The notes beneath the pieces were generated by a model that did no database searches, was not told the DNA's origin, and saw only the letters and a list, made by a program, of their open reading frames with translations. Of a stretch of 64,000 bases of DNA, positions 45,893 through 54,398 are shown piece by piece (position 1 is the first letter of the stretch; every line of letters begins with the position of its first letter). Position numbers and translations under genes: made by a program. The DNA lies in the NCBI GenBank assembly GCA_944320795.1, contig CALUIU010000002.1, positions 1 to 64,000 on the forward strand. The letters are read 5' to 3'. Source of the DNA: Candidatus Paraprevotella stercoravium. Its GTDB lineage: Bacteria; Bacteroidota; Bacteroidia; Bacteroidales; Bacteroidaceae.

Positions 45893-46498
45893 TTATTCTT
45901 CAAAACGCAAAGTTTCCACTTTCTCCAGACGTGCCTTAAGACGCGGCATCATGCTCTTGCGGATACGGAGTGTCATGCTGCAATCGTTATCATAACCCTG
46001 AGCCACAATGGCGGGATTCTCTTCCTTGACAATGCGCATCACGGAATTCATAAAGGGATATTCAAAGAAAAAAGTCACTTCTTCGTCTACCGTTTTCTCA
46101 ACGATCCCGGCATGCTCTATGGCATCGGCAGCCGCCATTTTATAGGCCACAATCAAGCCACTGGTACCTAGTTTAATGCCTCCGAAATAACGGATCACGA
46201 CTATCAGCACATCGGTCAGCTCGTTGGAATTGATCTGACCGAGTATGGGTTTGCCGGCCGTACCCGACGGCTCTCCGTTGTCGTTGGCCCGGAACTCCTT
46301 ACGCTCAGGTCCGAGCATATAGGCATAGCAGCAATGACGCGCGTCGTAATACTTCTTCTGATAGAACTCCACCCGTTCCTTCACCTCATCGATTGAATGC
46401 ACCGGCTCCAGAAAAGCCAGGAACTTGCTTCGCTTTTCGTAATATTCTCCTTCTGCCGGTACATCTACCGTGCGGTATACATCCGATTTATCTTCCAT
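45893..46498 (-). CDS. YigZ/IMPACT-family protein
   Basis: A 201-residue cytosolic protein. The N-terminal IMPACT domain has EKRSKFLAFLEPV, the strongly conserved DARHCCYAYML and NDNGEPSGTAGKPIL, and IRYFGGIKLGTSGLIVAY. A C-terminal ferredoxin-like DUF1949 domain occupies about 140-201. The eukaryotic IMPACT protein modulates GCN2, but the bacterial role is undefined, with a link to RNA or ribosomes suspected. It is a single gene on the minus strand, converging on nadE. Confidence 0.9.
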   Translation of the reverse strand: MEDKSDVYRTVDVPAEGEYYEKRSKFLAFLEPVHSIDEVKERVEFYQKKYYDARHCCYAYMLGPERKEFRANDNGEPSGTAGKPILGQINSNELTDVLIVVIRYFGGIKLGTSGLIVAYKMAAADAIEHAGIVEKTVDEEVTFFFEYPFMNSVMRIVKEENPAIVAQGYDNDCSMTLRIRKSMMPRLKARLEKVETLRFEE

Positions 46499-46577
46499 AA
46501 AAACAATTCATTACTTTTTAAAAACAATCCAGGCATACGCCCCCAGACTTTTTCAAGTTCTTTACCTGTCTGCAAAG

Positions 46578-47666
46578 TCAATACTGAAGCACCTGTTTCT
46601 CAAAATCACGCATGCTCTGTCGCAGAGTCATGACTCCCTCAAGCGGCATAGCATTATAGCAGGAAGCCCGAAAACCGCCCACACTGCGATGGCCCCGGAT
46701 ATTCCGAATGCCACGCTGCTCCACAAAATCCAGAAAATCCTGCTCCCGAGCGGCAAACTCGTCGTCCATCACGAAACAGATGTTCATCAGCGAACGGCTG
46801 TCTTCACGGGCCACAGCCCGGAACAGACGGTTGCGCCCGATCTCGTCATAGAGCACAGCAGCACGCTCACGGGCCCGACGGTCCATCTCCTCCACTCCAC
46901 CCTGACGGTACAGCCAGCGCAGATTCAACAAAGCGGTATAGACGGGCAGCACCGGCGGTGTATTCAGCATGGAATCCGCCTCCACATGGGCCCGATAGTC
47001 GAGCATCATGGGAATATAGCGGTCGGCAGGCTGCAAGGCATCCCGACGCACAAGCACCAGATTCACGCCCGCCATGGACAGATTCTTCTGCGCTCCGGCA
47101 TAGATGCAGGAATAACGGCTCACTTCCACCGGACGGGACAAGATATCGGACGACATATCGGCTATGAGCGGCACCGACACAGAGGGATCACGACGCAGTT
47201 CGGTGCCGTAGATCGTATTGTTGGACGTGAAATGAAAATAGTCCGCATCTTGCGGCACCCGTTGCTCAGAACCCTGGGGAATATAGGTATAATGCTCCTG
47301 GCGGGAAGAAGCCACCGTCACCACTTCTCCAAAATGGACCGCTTCCTGCAAAGCCTGCCAGGCCCAGGTACCGGTATCCAGATAGGCCGCCTTGCGGCGC
47401 AAGAAATTATAGGGAACCCGGCAGAACTCCATACGGGCTCCTCCGGAAAGGAAAAGAATCTCATAATCCTGAGGCACGTCCAGCAATGTACGTACCAAAG
47501 AGCGTGCCTCCTGAAGCACAGCCTTGAACTCCGGCGAACGGTGCGGAATCTCCATCAGCGACAGTCCCGACCCGTTGAAGTCAAGACAGGCCTGAGCTGT
47601 AGCTTCCACCACTTCTCGCGGAAGTGTGGACGGACCGGCATTAAAATTATAAAGCAATTCACTCAT
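46578..47666 (-). CDS. serC: Phosphoserine aminotransferase
   Basis: PLP enzyme converting 3-phosphohydroxypyruvate plus glutamate to O-phosphoserine; cytosolic. The 362 residues and start YNFNAGPSTLPREVVE are canonical. Further signatures: PHRSPEFKAV, LFLSGGARMEF, the PLP lysine in YAGAQKNLSMAG and GGFRASCYNAMPLEGV at the C-terminus. In many Bacteroides serC is followed by serA, but here it is followed by the yigZ-like gene without serA. Its mRNA leader would begin with a stem-loop. Confidence 0.96.
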   Translation of the reverse strand: MSELLYNFNAGPSTLPREVVEATAQACLDFNGSGLSLMEIPHRSPEFKAVLQEARSLVRTLLDVPQDYEILFLSGGARMEFCRVPYNFLRRKAAYLDTGTWAWQALQEAVHFGEVVTVASSRQEHYTYIPQGSEQRVPQDADYFHFTSNNTIYGTELRRDPSVSVPLIADMSSDILSRPVEVSRYSCIYAGAQKNLSMAGVNLVLVRRDALQPADRYIPMMLDYRAHVEADSMLNTPPVLPVYTALLNLRWLYRQGGVEEMDRRARERAAVLYDEIGRNRLFRAVAREDSRSLMNICFVMDDEFAAREQDFLDFVEQRGIRNIRGHRSVGGFRASCYNAMPLEGVMTLRQSMRDFEKQVLQY

Positions 47667-47713
47667 TCTTTTTTACTGACTTTTCTACGGAAAAACAGAT
47701 GAGACTAAAATAC

Positions 47714-47749
47714 GAAGAATCGCCACCTCTTGTATCAGGTGGTTTTTCT
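47714..47749 (-). other. Stem-loop at the 5' end of the serC transcript
   Basis: GAAGAA ... CCACCT (to 47728) pairs with AGGTGG (from 47737) ... TTCTTC. Two stem segments are separated by a small internal loop and close on an eight-base loop. In the serC direction there is no T-run, so it is not a terminator for that strand; it may stabilise the leader or be regulatory. Confidence 0.45.
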
Positions 47750-47757
47750 TCAAACTG

Positions 47758-47765
47758 CAAAGTTA
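47758..47765 (-). promoter_or_regulatory. Promoter -7 element of serC
   Basis: The minus strand reads TAACTTTG, a full TAnnTTTG match. The predicted start near 47751 makes the downstream hairpin (47714-47749) the very 5' end of the mRNA. Confidence 0.5.
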
Positions 47766-47840
47766 ATGCTTATTTCTGTAAAAGAGAATAAATGCAGCGG
47801 AACAAATGACCTCGGAGCGGCGATGTTCGGGTAATCACAT

Positions 47841-47890
47841 AAAAAAGTATCAGCCTGATGAGCTTTATCCGTTCACCGGGCTGATACTTT
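47841..47890 (-). terminator. Terminator of the DEAD-box helicase gene
   Basis: AAAGTATCAGCC (47844-47855) pairs with GGCTGATACTTT (47879-47890); the minus strand then has six T in all. It lies 36 bases after the helicase stop codon. Confidence 0.85.
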
Positions 47891-47926
47891 ATCCGGACCT
47901 GCTATCCGGAATCTATTCACAAATAA

Positions 47927-49246
47927 CTACAGGGCTTTCTCTATAATACACTTGATACCCTTGATCTTCTGCCCCTTGACACGCGCCAGCACTTCGCGCT
48001 CGCAAGCCCGGGCCACAGCTACAAAAGCATAATGCTCTTTCACATCGATGCGACCGATCTCGTCTTTCTGCAGACCTCCTACCTTGGACAGGAAACCCAC
48101 GATATCCACCTTATTGATCTTATCCTTTTTACCCTTTCCGATATAGAGGGTGATCCATTTCGGCGGACGCGGACGACCGGCATTTTCTCGCAGTTTCAGC
48201 TCCGGCATGTCGGCCGGCATATACTCGGGCAGATGCTCCTCGGGACCCAGAATCACATAAGCATTGCCTTCGGCATCCCAACGGGCCGTACGTCCGTTGC
48301 GGTGGATATAGGCCTCTTCATTCAACGGAAAATGATAGTGGATGATGTGGTCCACATCGGCAATATCCAGTCCGCGCGCTGCCAGATCGGTAGTGACCAG
48401 CACATTGCACGACCCGTTACTGAACTTATACAGGGCACGCTCGCGGTCTTTCTGCTCCATACCACCGTGGAACGACGAATAGAAAAAGCCTTTGCTCTTG
48501 AGATAGGCCGCAACGCGTTCTACACTCTCACGGTAATTTACGAAAACCATAGCAGAACCTCCATGCAGACTGACAAGCAACTGAGCCAGCGTATCGAGTT
48601 TGTCTTTCTGCGGAGACTTTACCTGACGCACCAGAACGCGGTCGGACACAGACTCCGTACGGTCCAGGAAATCGAGTTTCGTAAAATCACGGTCGGACAC
48701 AAAGGCCGGAATCTGCTCGGCATCCGTGGCCGAAAGCAGGAAGCGGCGCTGCAACGGCTGCAAGCGCGACAACACCTGGGCCATCTCATCCTGAAAGCCC
48801 AGTTCCAGACATTTGTCAAACTCGTCGATAACCAGGGTGTGAACGGTGTCGGTAACCATGTTCTCTTTGCCGAGATGATCATTCATACGTCCCGGAGTGG
48901 CCACCACCACATGAGGATTGACTTGCTTGAGCGTGCGATGCTCCTCCATGGCCGGGCGACCACCGTAGCAGCTCACAATACGGAACGGGGTCTTCATGGC
49001 CTTGAACACCTGCTCGATCTGCAAGGCCAGCTCACGCGAAGGCACCAGTATTACTGCCTGCACCCCACCCTCGGTTTCCTTGAGGCTCTGTACCAAAGGG
49101 ATAAGGCAAGCCAGAGTCTTGCCCGAACCGGTGGGCGAAAGCAACACCAGGTCCTTTCCCTTGCGATAGGCGGCACACGTTTCTTCCTGCATGGCATTAA
49201 GCGCGTCAATGCGCAGGTTCCATAATATCTCTTGTAACTGTATCAT
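47927..49246 (-). CDS. DEAD-box RNA helicase, DbpA-like
   Basis: A 439-residue superfamily 2 helicase. Motif Q region LRIDALNAMQEET, Walker A SPTGSGKT (near 38), PSRELALQ, TPGR, motif II as DEFD in VIDEFDKCLELGF rather than DEAD, SAT in FLLSATDAEQ, and helicase C motifs TDLAARGLDI and HRNGRTARWD. The C-terminal about 75 residues (WITLYIGKGKKDKINKVDIVGFLSKVGG ... VAVARACEREVLARVKGQKIKGIKCIIEKAL) form the DbpA RNA-recognition domain. In E. coli that domain targets the enzyme to helix 92 of 23S rRNA during 50S assembly. A ribosome-assembly role is inferred. The start lies seven bases after the stop codon of the C1 peptidase gene, so the two are co-transcribed. Confidence 0.9.
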   Translation of the reverse strand: MIQLQEILWNLRIDALNAMQEETCAAYRKGKDLVLLSPTGSGKTLACLIPLVQSLKETEGGVQAVILVPSRELALQIEQVFKAMKTPFRIVSCYGGRPAMEEHRTLKQVNPHVVVATPGRMNDHLGKENMVTDTVHTLVIDEFDKCLELGFQDEMAQVLSRLQPLQRRFLLSATDAEQIPAFVSDRDFTKLDFLDRTESVSDRVLVRQVKSPQKDKLDTLAQLLVSLHGGSAMVFVNYRESVERVAAYLKSKGFFYSSFHGGMEQKDRERALYKFSNGSCNVLVTTDLAARGLDIADVDHIIHYHFPLNEEAYIHRNGRTARWDAEGNAYVILGPEEHLPEYMPADMPELKLRENAGRPRPPKWITLYIGKGKKDKINKVDIVGFLSKVGGLQKDEIGRIDVKEHYAFVAVARACEREVLARVKGQKIKGIKCIIEKAL

Positions 49247-49252
49247 AAATCC

Positions 49253-50641
49253 TTAAATCTCATTGCTGAACATCGGGTCCCAAGCCGGCAATTTGGTAGG
49301 TTCCTGCTTGAGCATGTCCAGAATGCGCTTCGGACAATACTTCTTGTTCACCACAAGACGGAACATATATTCGTTGAACCATTCGTCTGTCATAATCAGA
49401 TGACCGGCAAATCCATGTTCTGCTCCCCAGCTGTTCTCCACTTTCCATTTGGTAGACTTACCGTCCTTGTCCAAATCCACAGCCATCAGGGTCATGGCAT
49501 GGCTGCTACCACTATCGAAACTCTGCACACGCTGCTTCTTGTCCATACCGAAAGTTGTATTGAACAGACTTCCATAATCATAGTTTTTCAAGTCAAGCAG
49601 TCCGCGACCATCAAGGAACTTGCCTACATCACAACTGAAATAAAGCATGGTGCTGTCCTTCAGGCTGGCAATGGCCATCTCCTTGATATCCTCGATCGGA
49701 AGATTGAGATACAACCAGTTATGTCCGTCGTAAGCATGACGGTCGAATTCAATTTCATATACTTTGTTGAACGGACGGGAAGGATCGTTCATCAACATCA
49801 CATAGTTCTTATTCAAATCCTCGCCACCACACACATCCTTATAGAAGCTCTGCGGAGTGTAGGTTTTCGGAGTCTCGGTATATTTGCCGTTTTTCTTCGG
49901 AGCCCAGGTAAACGACTGCACCGGTTCGCCATAAGCCAATACGAGCATGCGGTAGATAGTCTTCATCTGCTGCACCTTTTCCTTCTCCAGATCTTCCTTG
50001 CTCTTTCCCTGAGCCGCCATGTCGCGTAACTGCAAACCAAACTCACGGAGCTTGCGCTTCATCAAAGAGGCAATCTCGGTAGTGTTGTTGCTGTGATAAG
50101 TCTCGGCCATAGCCTCCTTAGGTACCACACCGTACTTGCCAATCAGATCGGATACGCCGGTAAACTGTCCTCCATCGCTCAGCGGATTACGGAAAAGCCA
50201 CTCTACGGTCTTGTCGTCCATACCACGGTCACGGGTATCAATCACACCCTGCAGAAAAAGGTTACTCTTCTCCAGCTGGTCATAGAAGAACAAGTACACG
50301 TGAGAAAACTGCATCTCGTCCAGATTATACTTGCTGATCATCTTGGCACGCAACACATTCAGACCAGTGAACATCCAGCAACGGCCACTGTTCTGCTGGT
50401 CGGTAATGCCTTTGCTGTTCACCGAAATACTGAAATAAGTGTCGGGAGTGTTGGCATTTTCCTGATTAACCACCAGTTTCTTGATGGCATTTCCGCTCAC
50501 GGCATTCTTAAGAGCCTTGTCCGCAACGGTATTTTCAAAACTTCCGGACAACTCTTTCAGCACATCCTGAGTGAGAGCCTCCTGAGCTTGCAAGGCACCG
50601 CAAAAAAGTGTAGCGCCAAGAATTAAAGGGAATTTCTTCAT
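49253..50641 (-). CDS. Secreted C1B aminopeptidase (bleomycin hydrolase-like)
   Basis: A papain-fold cysteine peptidase of 462 residues with the triad Cys in QNSGRCWMFTGLN (near residue 87), His in GSSHAMTLMAVD (near 382) and Asn in VENSWGAEHGFAG (near 403). The oxyanion Gln precedes the Cys. Classical PepC and bleomycin hydrolase are cytosolic hexamers. This one begins with a signal peptide (MKKFPLILGATLFCGALQAQ), so it acts in the periplasm or outside, as is common in gut Bacteroidetes. It likely trims N-terminal residues from peptides. It forms an operon with the helicase. Confidence 0.92.
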   Translation of the reverse strand: MKKFPLILGATLFCGALQAQEALTQDVLKELSGSFENTVADKALKNAVSGNAIKKLVVNQENANTPDTYFSISVNSKGITDQQNSGRCWMFTGLNVLRAKMISKYNLDEMQFSHVYLFFYDQLEKSNLFLQGVIDTRDRGMDDKTVEWLFRNPLSDGGQFTGVSDLIGKYGVVPKEAMAETYHSNNTTEIASLMKRKLREFGLQLRDMAAQGKSKEDLEKEKVQQMKTIYRMLVLAYGEPVQSFTWAPKKNGKYTETPKTYTPQSFYKDVCGGEDLNKNYVMLMNDPSRPFNKVYEIEFDRHAYDGHNWLYLNLPIEDIKEMAIASLKDSTMLYFSCDVGKFLDGRGLLDLKNYDYGSLFNTTFGMDKKQRVQSFDSGSSHAMTLMAVDLDKDGKSTKWKVENSWGAEHGFAGHLIMTDEWFNEYMFRLVVNKKYCPKRILDMLKQEPTKLPAWDPMFSNEI

Positions 50642-50704
50642 CTTATTATTGATTTTATGTTTTGATTGATTCTATGAATATTTCCTTAAAATCTGAAATT
50701 TTGC

Positions 50705-50712
50705 ACAAAGAT
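50705..50712 (-). promoter_or_regulatory. Promoter -7 element of the C1B peptidase gene
   Basis: The minus strand reads TATCTTTG, a full TAnnTTTG match, with a partial TTG-like -33 box near 50734. The leader is about 57 bases. Confidence 0.5.
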
Positions 50713-50789
50713 ACGCTTTTTGTAGCATAGGTACAACAGAAAAAAGCAAACTTATATCTCGAAAAGACAGTGGAATACAGCGCTCAAGC

Positions 50790-51190
50790 CAAAATAGAAA
50801 AAACAACTATAGTAAAAAAGACGAACTCTCTATCATGCTCTTCATCTCTGTACTTCATTAAACGCAATCGCTCAGTATACTTCAATCAAGTGATTATGCC
50901 AATAAGTTCTATTACAGAATCGGTAAGTGTATTTTTTGGTAATCAGAGTCTCCATCGGACATATTTAAACTATAGATTCTTTCTGACTCTCACTACAAAG
51001 AATGACTCATGGAAATGTATCTTATAAAGTTCTTTGAAGGCATTGTAACCGAAATCAAACACGTAGTAAAAACTGACTCACAAGGAATATACTTCATTAT
51101 TTTTGAATCATGTAGAGATGTTGACCAAACATCAGTGCAAGAGTTCGTTCCAGCACGTGAATGACCTGACATATCGATTGCAATTGTATT
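50790..51190 (-). pseudogene. Decayed IS4-family transposase fragment
   Basis: Frame-broken minus-strand remnants of an IS4/DUF4372-type transposase. Read in pieces: VIHVLERTLALMFGQ (near 51150-51105), FDFGYNAFKELYKIHFHESFFVVRVRK (near 51050-50985), LPKNTLTDSVIELIG (near 50945-50900) and LMKYRDEEHDREFVFFT (near 50860-50815). Several stops and frame changes interrupt them, and the catalytic core between MFGQ and the second block is missing. The sequence is related to the other IS4 remnant at 54.4-55.2 kb. Terminal repeats could not be found. Confidence 0.75.
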
Positions 51191-51194
51191 TGTC

Positions 51195-51325
51195 TACCAA
51201 GTGACATTATAGTCCACCTTCACATCCTTTAAGAAATGAAGGTCATGCACACTTGCCTTGGTGAGGTCAAAGAAATGGATGACTCCACCTAATCCACAGA
51301 CTGAGTGAAGTTTATATCCGTAATA
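51195..51325 (-). pseudogene. IS982-family transposase fragment
   Basis: The minus strand encodes YGYKLHSVCGLGGVIHFFDL and TKASVHDLHFLKDVKVDY before a stop, a match to the central DDE region of IS982-type transposases of Bacteroides. Both ends of the gene are missing and it abuts the IS4 fragment, so this is a mosaic of insertion-sequence debris. The rest of the gap (51326-51539) is AT-rich with nothing recognised. Confidence 0.75.
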
Positions 51326-51539
51326 AAGTAACTATTATTCTTAAATCATTTCATCTTAAAAGATTAATATTTTCATCTGATTTATTAAAATAAAAAATAC
51401 CATTGATAGTATTTTACAAAAATACCGCCAATGGCAATTTTAATGGTTACTTCTGATATACCAAAATATCCAACATTTTTTTTATTTCACTTTCTTTTCT
51501 CATATCGATTTTACGCAGATGTTCTTAACAAACTTACCA

Positions 51540-51890
51540 TTATTGCTTCACTTTATATAAAGAAGAATATATTAGAATGAATACTAACAACAGTACACCA
51601 TTTGTAATGATAAAAGCAGACTTGTTAAAATCAAAAAATGAAAAGACAAAATTTGCAATAACACCAATACTCCAAAATGTTATTGATGTTACTTTTAGCA
51701 AAATAGACGTACGCGGGTAGGCTTCTACTTTAATACCTAATGAAGGGACAGCAAACAAAAGAAACATTACAAACGAAACGATTGTCAGTAACATACGCAA
51801 CTCTTCAATATCACAAATAGAATAACAGGCAAATGCCAAAAGGACACTTATACCACAGGCGATAACTATATTTATAATATCAAATCTCAT
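51540..51890 (-). CDS. Small four-helix membrane protein, unknown function
   Basis: A protein of 116 residues made almost entirely of four hydrophobic segments (about 7-25, 31-51, 63-84 and 91-111) with short charged turns. No recognisable family. It is the last gene of the SPFH/zinc-ribbon operon; the GYF_2 gene upstream ends one base before its ATG, so translation is probably coupled. It may be the membrane anchor or partner of the other products. Confidence 0.6.
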   Translation of the reverse strand: MRFDIINIVIACGISVLLAFACYSICDIEELRMLLTIVSFVMFLLFAVPSLGIKVEAYPRTSILLKVTSITFWSIGVIANFVFSFFDFNKSAFIITNGVLLLVFILIYSSLYKVKQ

Positions 51891-51891
51891 A

Positions 51892-52227
51892 CTATCTTCT
51901 GTTTAAGATTATATACTTAAATACTTCTGGAATATCTTTTGCCAATTTCCACCCAGACATTCCCGGCTTCCACAAAAAAGTATCTTTGGTAAGGAAGTTG
52001 TTTTCAACCAACTGAGACAACTCTTCATCGCAAAGAGGTCCTATCTGCTGATTAGCGATAATAGCATAATATCCCATCTGCAATGGTTTTATTGCTTGAC
52101 CGGCATTTGGCATATACATTGTGTCAATAACATGGTTCATTGTATTAACCATTTGCTGTGCAATTCCTATACCCAAGCCAAATTTCATTAACTTGTCAAT
52201 AGATGCAAAACTATCATTATCCATCAT
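51892..52227 (-). CDS. GYF_2-domain protein (DUF4339)
   Basis: A protein of 111 residues. Residues 52-105 form a GYF_2 domain: YYAIIANQQIGPLCDEELSQL ... FLWKPGMSGWKLAKDIPEVF, with the family's G-P and W-K-x-G-M-x-x-W. GYF-type domains bind proline-rich or other peptide segments. The N-terminal half is helical with no signal. The same domain, clearly paralogous, ends the SPFH protein encoded 89 bases upstream, so the two may compete for or share a ligand. Role unknown. Confidence 0.75.
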   Translation of the reverse strand: MMDNDSFASIDKLMKFGLGIGIAQQMVNTMNHVIDTMYMPNAGQAIKPLQMGYYAIIANQQIGPLCDEELSQLVENNFLTKDTFLWKPGMSGWKLAKDIPEVFKYIILNRR

Positions 52228-52316
52228 TTTTTATTTAATTTACAAATGAACCTCTTGCCGAAAATTCTTTCAAATAATGACAATCAACAAGAGATTCATT
52301 ATGTGTAATTACTATA

Positions 52317-53651
52317 TTACGGCATCATAGGCGGCGGAGGGGGTGTTTGTTGAACAAACAGAACTGATAATTCAGCTACTTGTCCTGCTACTTCCCAATT
52401 TGCCATACCTTGCTTCCATACATACGTTTGTGGGGTTAGTTGACCATTTTGTACCAATTGCTGTAACTGTTGCATATTATAAGGACCACTTTGGGCTCCA
52501 TTAGCATACAACATATAGCTTATAGCCGGAGGTGGCGGAGGGGTTACTGATTGCTGTTGAACTTGTTGTCCTATTTGGTTCATCATATTAGCCATCTGTC
52601 CACCCATTGCACCGCCCATCATCATTCCTGTCATCAATCCTGCGGGATTCATGTCTCCACCATCTATTTGTCCCATATATCCCAAATTTTCAGCTCCGGC
52701 TTTCAATACAGAGGTTTGCTGATCAAGAGCATGAGCACCCATAAAGTTGGTTTCGGTTTGCAAGCGCTGAACTCGCTGAGCCTCTTCTCGCTGTATACGC
52801 AGCGTGTTTTCTATATTTTCAGCATTAATGCGCTGCGTGTCTTGCAAGTTCTGTATATTGATATCTGTCTGTGCAGACACTGTTTTGGCTGTTTGTGTTG
52901 CGGTTATAGCTTTCAATTCTCTATAACCATCTGCTTCCTTATCTACCTCTATATGCGCAATATCAATTCCTTTCATATTTACCCCGAAATCCTCTTGCAA
53001 GCGTTTGCCAAGATGTGATGCCACAATCTCGTTTATTTCAAGAATCTTGCGTTCAATCTGTAAAACTGGAATCCCATTATCCGAAGGGCAATTACTTACT
53101 ACCTGCTTGATGTATTTCGTAACAGCATCTTTAATCTGTTTTTTGAAATCCTCAAGCTCAAAATTTATCAATCTGTTTAGTTTGATAAATCCCTTATAAT
53201 CAGTAATATTAAAAGTTATCGTTCCGCGAACGGCCATTGGAACTCCGAAATCAAGGAAACGAGGATCAAACACATCAAAATAGGGTATTCCGAACTTGAT
53301 TTGAACATTGCCAGACAGATTGATGAAGTAAATCTCTGCCTGAAACGGAGATTCCCCACCAAAAGCCAAGCCTACTATACTTGCTAACACAGGGAAGTTG
53401 GCTGTCTTTATAGTCTCATCATAAGGCCCCACAATGAAATCTTGCATCGCGCCGTCTTTCTGCTTATAGACAAACACTGCCAATTCACCATCTTTCACCC
53501 TTAATGAACTTCCATATCGAATGGAATTTTCGCGCGTGGTAGAGTTGACGTCCTGTCCTTCAGGACGCCATTTCCATACTAAATATTCCTGTTCATCACA
53601 GCGGATTACATTCATCTGTCCGCCGGACTTACCTCTGCCAAATAATCCCAT
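52317..53651 (-). CDS. SPFH-domain protein with C-terminal GYF_2 domain
   Basis: A protein of 444 residues. The SPFH (virion core-like, YdjI-type) domain runs from about 10 to 300: DEQEYLVWKWRPEGQDV, GSSLRVKDGELAVFVYKQKDGAM, VPMAVRGTITFNITDYKGFIKL, and a long helical part with GKRLQEDFGVNMKGIDIAHIEVDKEADGYRELKAI and QDTQRINAENIENTLRIQREEAQR. A Gly/Met/Gln-rich linker (about 325-375) and a PPPPP stretch precede a GYF_2 domain (YMLYANGAQSGPYNMQQLQQL). The protein then ends in another QQTPPPPPMMP, so it carries both a GYF domain and its typical proline-rich ligand. SPFH proteins scaffold membranes. It is two bases from the gene upstream. Confidence 0.85.
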   Translation of the reverse strand: MGLFGRGKSGGQMNVIRCDEQEYLVWKWRPEGQDVNSTTRENSIRYGSSLRVKDGELAVFVYKQKDGAMQDFIVGPYDETIKTANFPVLASIVGLAFGGESPFQAEIYFINLSGNVQIKFGIPYFDVFDPRFLDFGVPMAVRGTITFNITDYKGFIKLNRLINFELEDFKKQIKDAVTKYIKQVVSNCPSDNGIPVLQIERKILEINEIVASHLGKRLQEDFGVNMKGIDIAHIEVDKEADGYRELKAITATQTAKTVSAQTDINIQNLQDTQRINAENIENTLRIQREEAQRVQRLQTETNFMGAHALDQQTSVLKAGAENLGYMGQIDGGDMNPAGLMTGMMMGGAMGGQMANMMNQIGQQVQQQSVTPPPPPAISYMLYANGAQSGPYNMQQLQQLVQNGQLTPQTYVWKQGMANWEVAGQVAELSVLFVQQTPPPPPMMP

Positions 53652-53653
53652 AA

Positions 53654-54364
53654 TTATTTTATACCTAATTGTTTAGCATATTCGTTAATTTGGGCCAATA
53701 ACTCTTTATTATCTTTCATTGAGAATCTTGCTTTCATAATTATTTGCTCGCATTTAGCTTTCCAAACAGGTACAAATTCATTATGAGCCGCATATTCATC
53801 TTTATTCTTTGTAAACCAATTACCCAATTGACGAGCGTTTGGCACTGCCAATGCTAAAAATTCCAAAATATCTTCTTGGGTTGTTGGAATTGGAAAATTT
53901 TTTATAATCTCTTTTTTTCTGATATCTGTTTTGTTTCCTCCTAAACCAGTACCTTTGGTAAATAAGTCTAATACCACTTCTTTTGTTGTCTGATCTTTAC
54001 GAGTAGCTTCTACATCGTCAAGCATCTTGAATAATTTAGCAATAGAAGAATTTGCTTCAATATTGCTAAATTTATATCCACACTCAACACATTGAGTTTG
54101 AAAAGACTGTACAATTGCACCACAAGCAGGACACTTTTTTATATCCCCAAATTTATTTGATTGTGGAGCAGAACTAGAAATTGAAGTTGTTGCCTTTACA
54201 TCTTTTTGCTTTTCGTAAAGACGAGCATCCAAAACCATTTCAAATTCGTCAAGATCTATCCCTTGCTCTTCTGCTCTCTTGAAGAGAATTTGCTTCTCTT
54301 TTTCTGTAAGTACGCCATCAGTCAAAGCTGCGCTGATAAGGCTTTCAATTCTTTCGTTGTACAT
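53654..54364 (-). CDS. TerB-like/zinc-ribbon protein
   Basis: A protein of 236 residues. The first 50 (ISAALTDGVLTEKEKQILFKRAEEQGIDLDEFEMVLDARL) resemble a short TerB/tellurite-type helical domain. A zinc ribbon follows (CPACGAIVQSFQTQCVECGY near 78-97), then a helical domain with a predicted coiled region and no membrane span. It is the first gene of the operon. A comparable zinc-ribbon plus SPFH pair (YdjG/YdjI) accompanies PspA in Bacillus subtilis, which hints at envelope stress; no PspA homologue is present here. Its start codon is 34 bases from the end of an IS4 remnant. Confidence 0.75.
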   Translation of the reverse strand: MYNERIESLISAALTDGVLTEKEKQILFKRAEEQGIDLDEFEMVLDARLYEKQKDVKATTSISSSAPQSNKFGDIKKCPACGAIVQSFQTQCVECGYKFSNIEANSSIAKLFKMLDDVEATRKDQTTKEVVLDLFTKGTGLGGNKTDIRKKEIIKNFPIPTTQEDILEFLALAVPNARQLGNWFTKNKDEYAAHNEFVPVWKAKCEQIIMKARFSMKDNKELLAQINEYAKQLGIK

Positions 54365-54398
54365 AACTACTTATATTTTAAAATATTATGATTTGTAG

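Noticed and set aside
50770..51027. 85-codon + strand frame in the insertion-sequence debris
   Set aside because: It is the complement of the decayed IS4 transposase fragment, which explains the sequence better.
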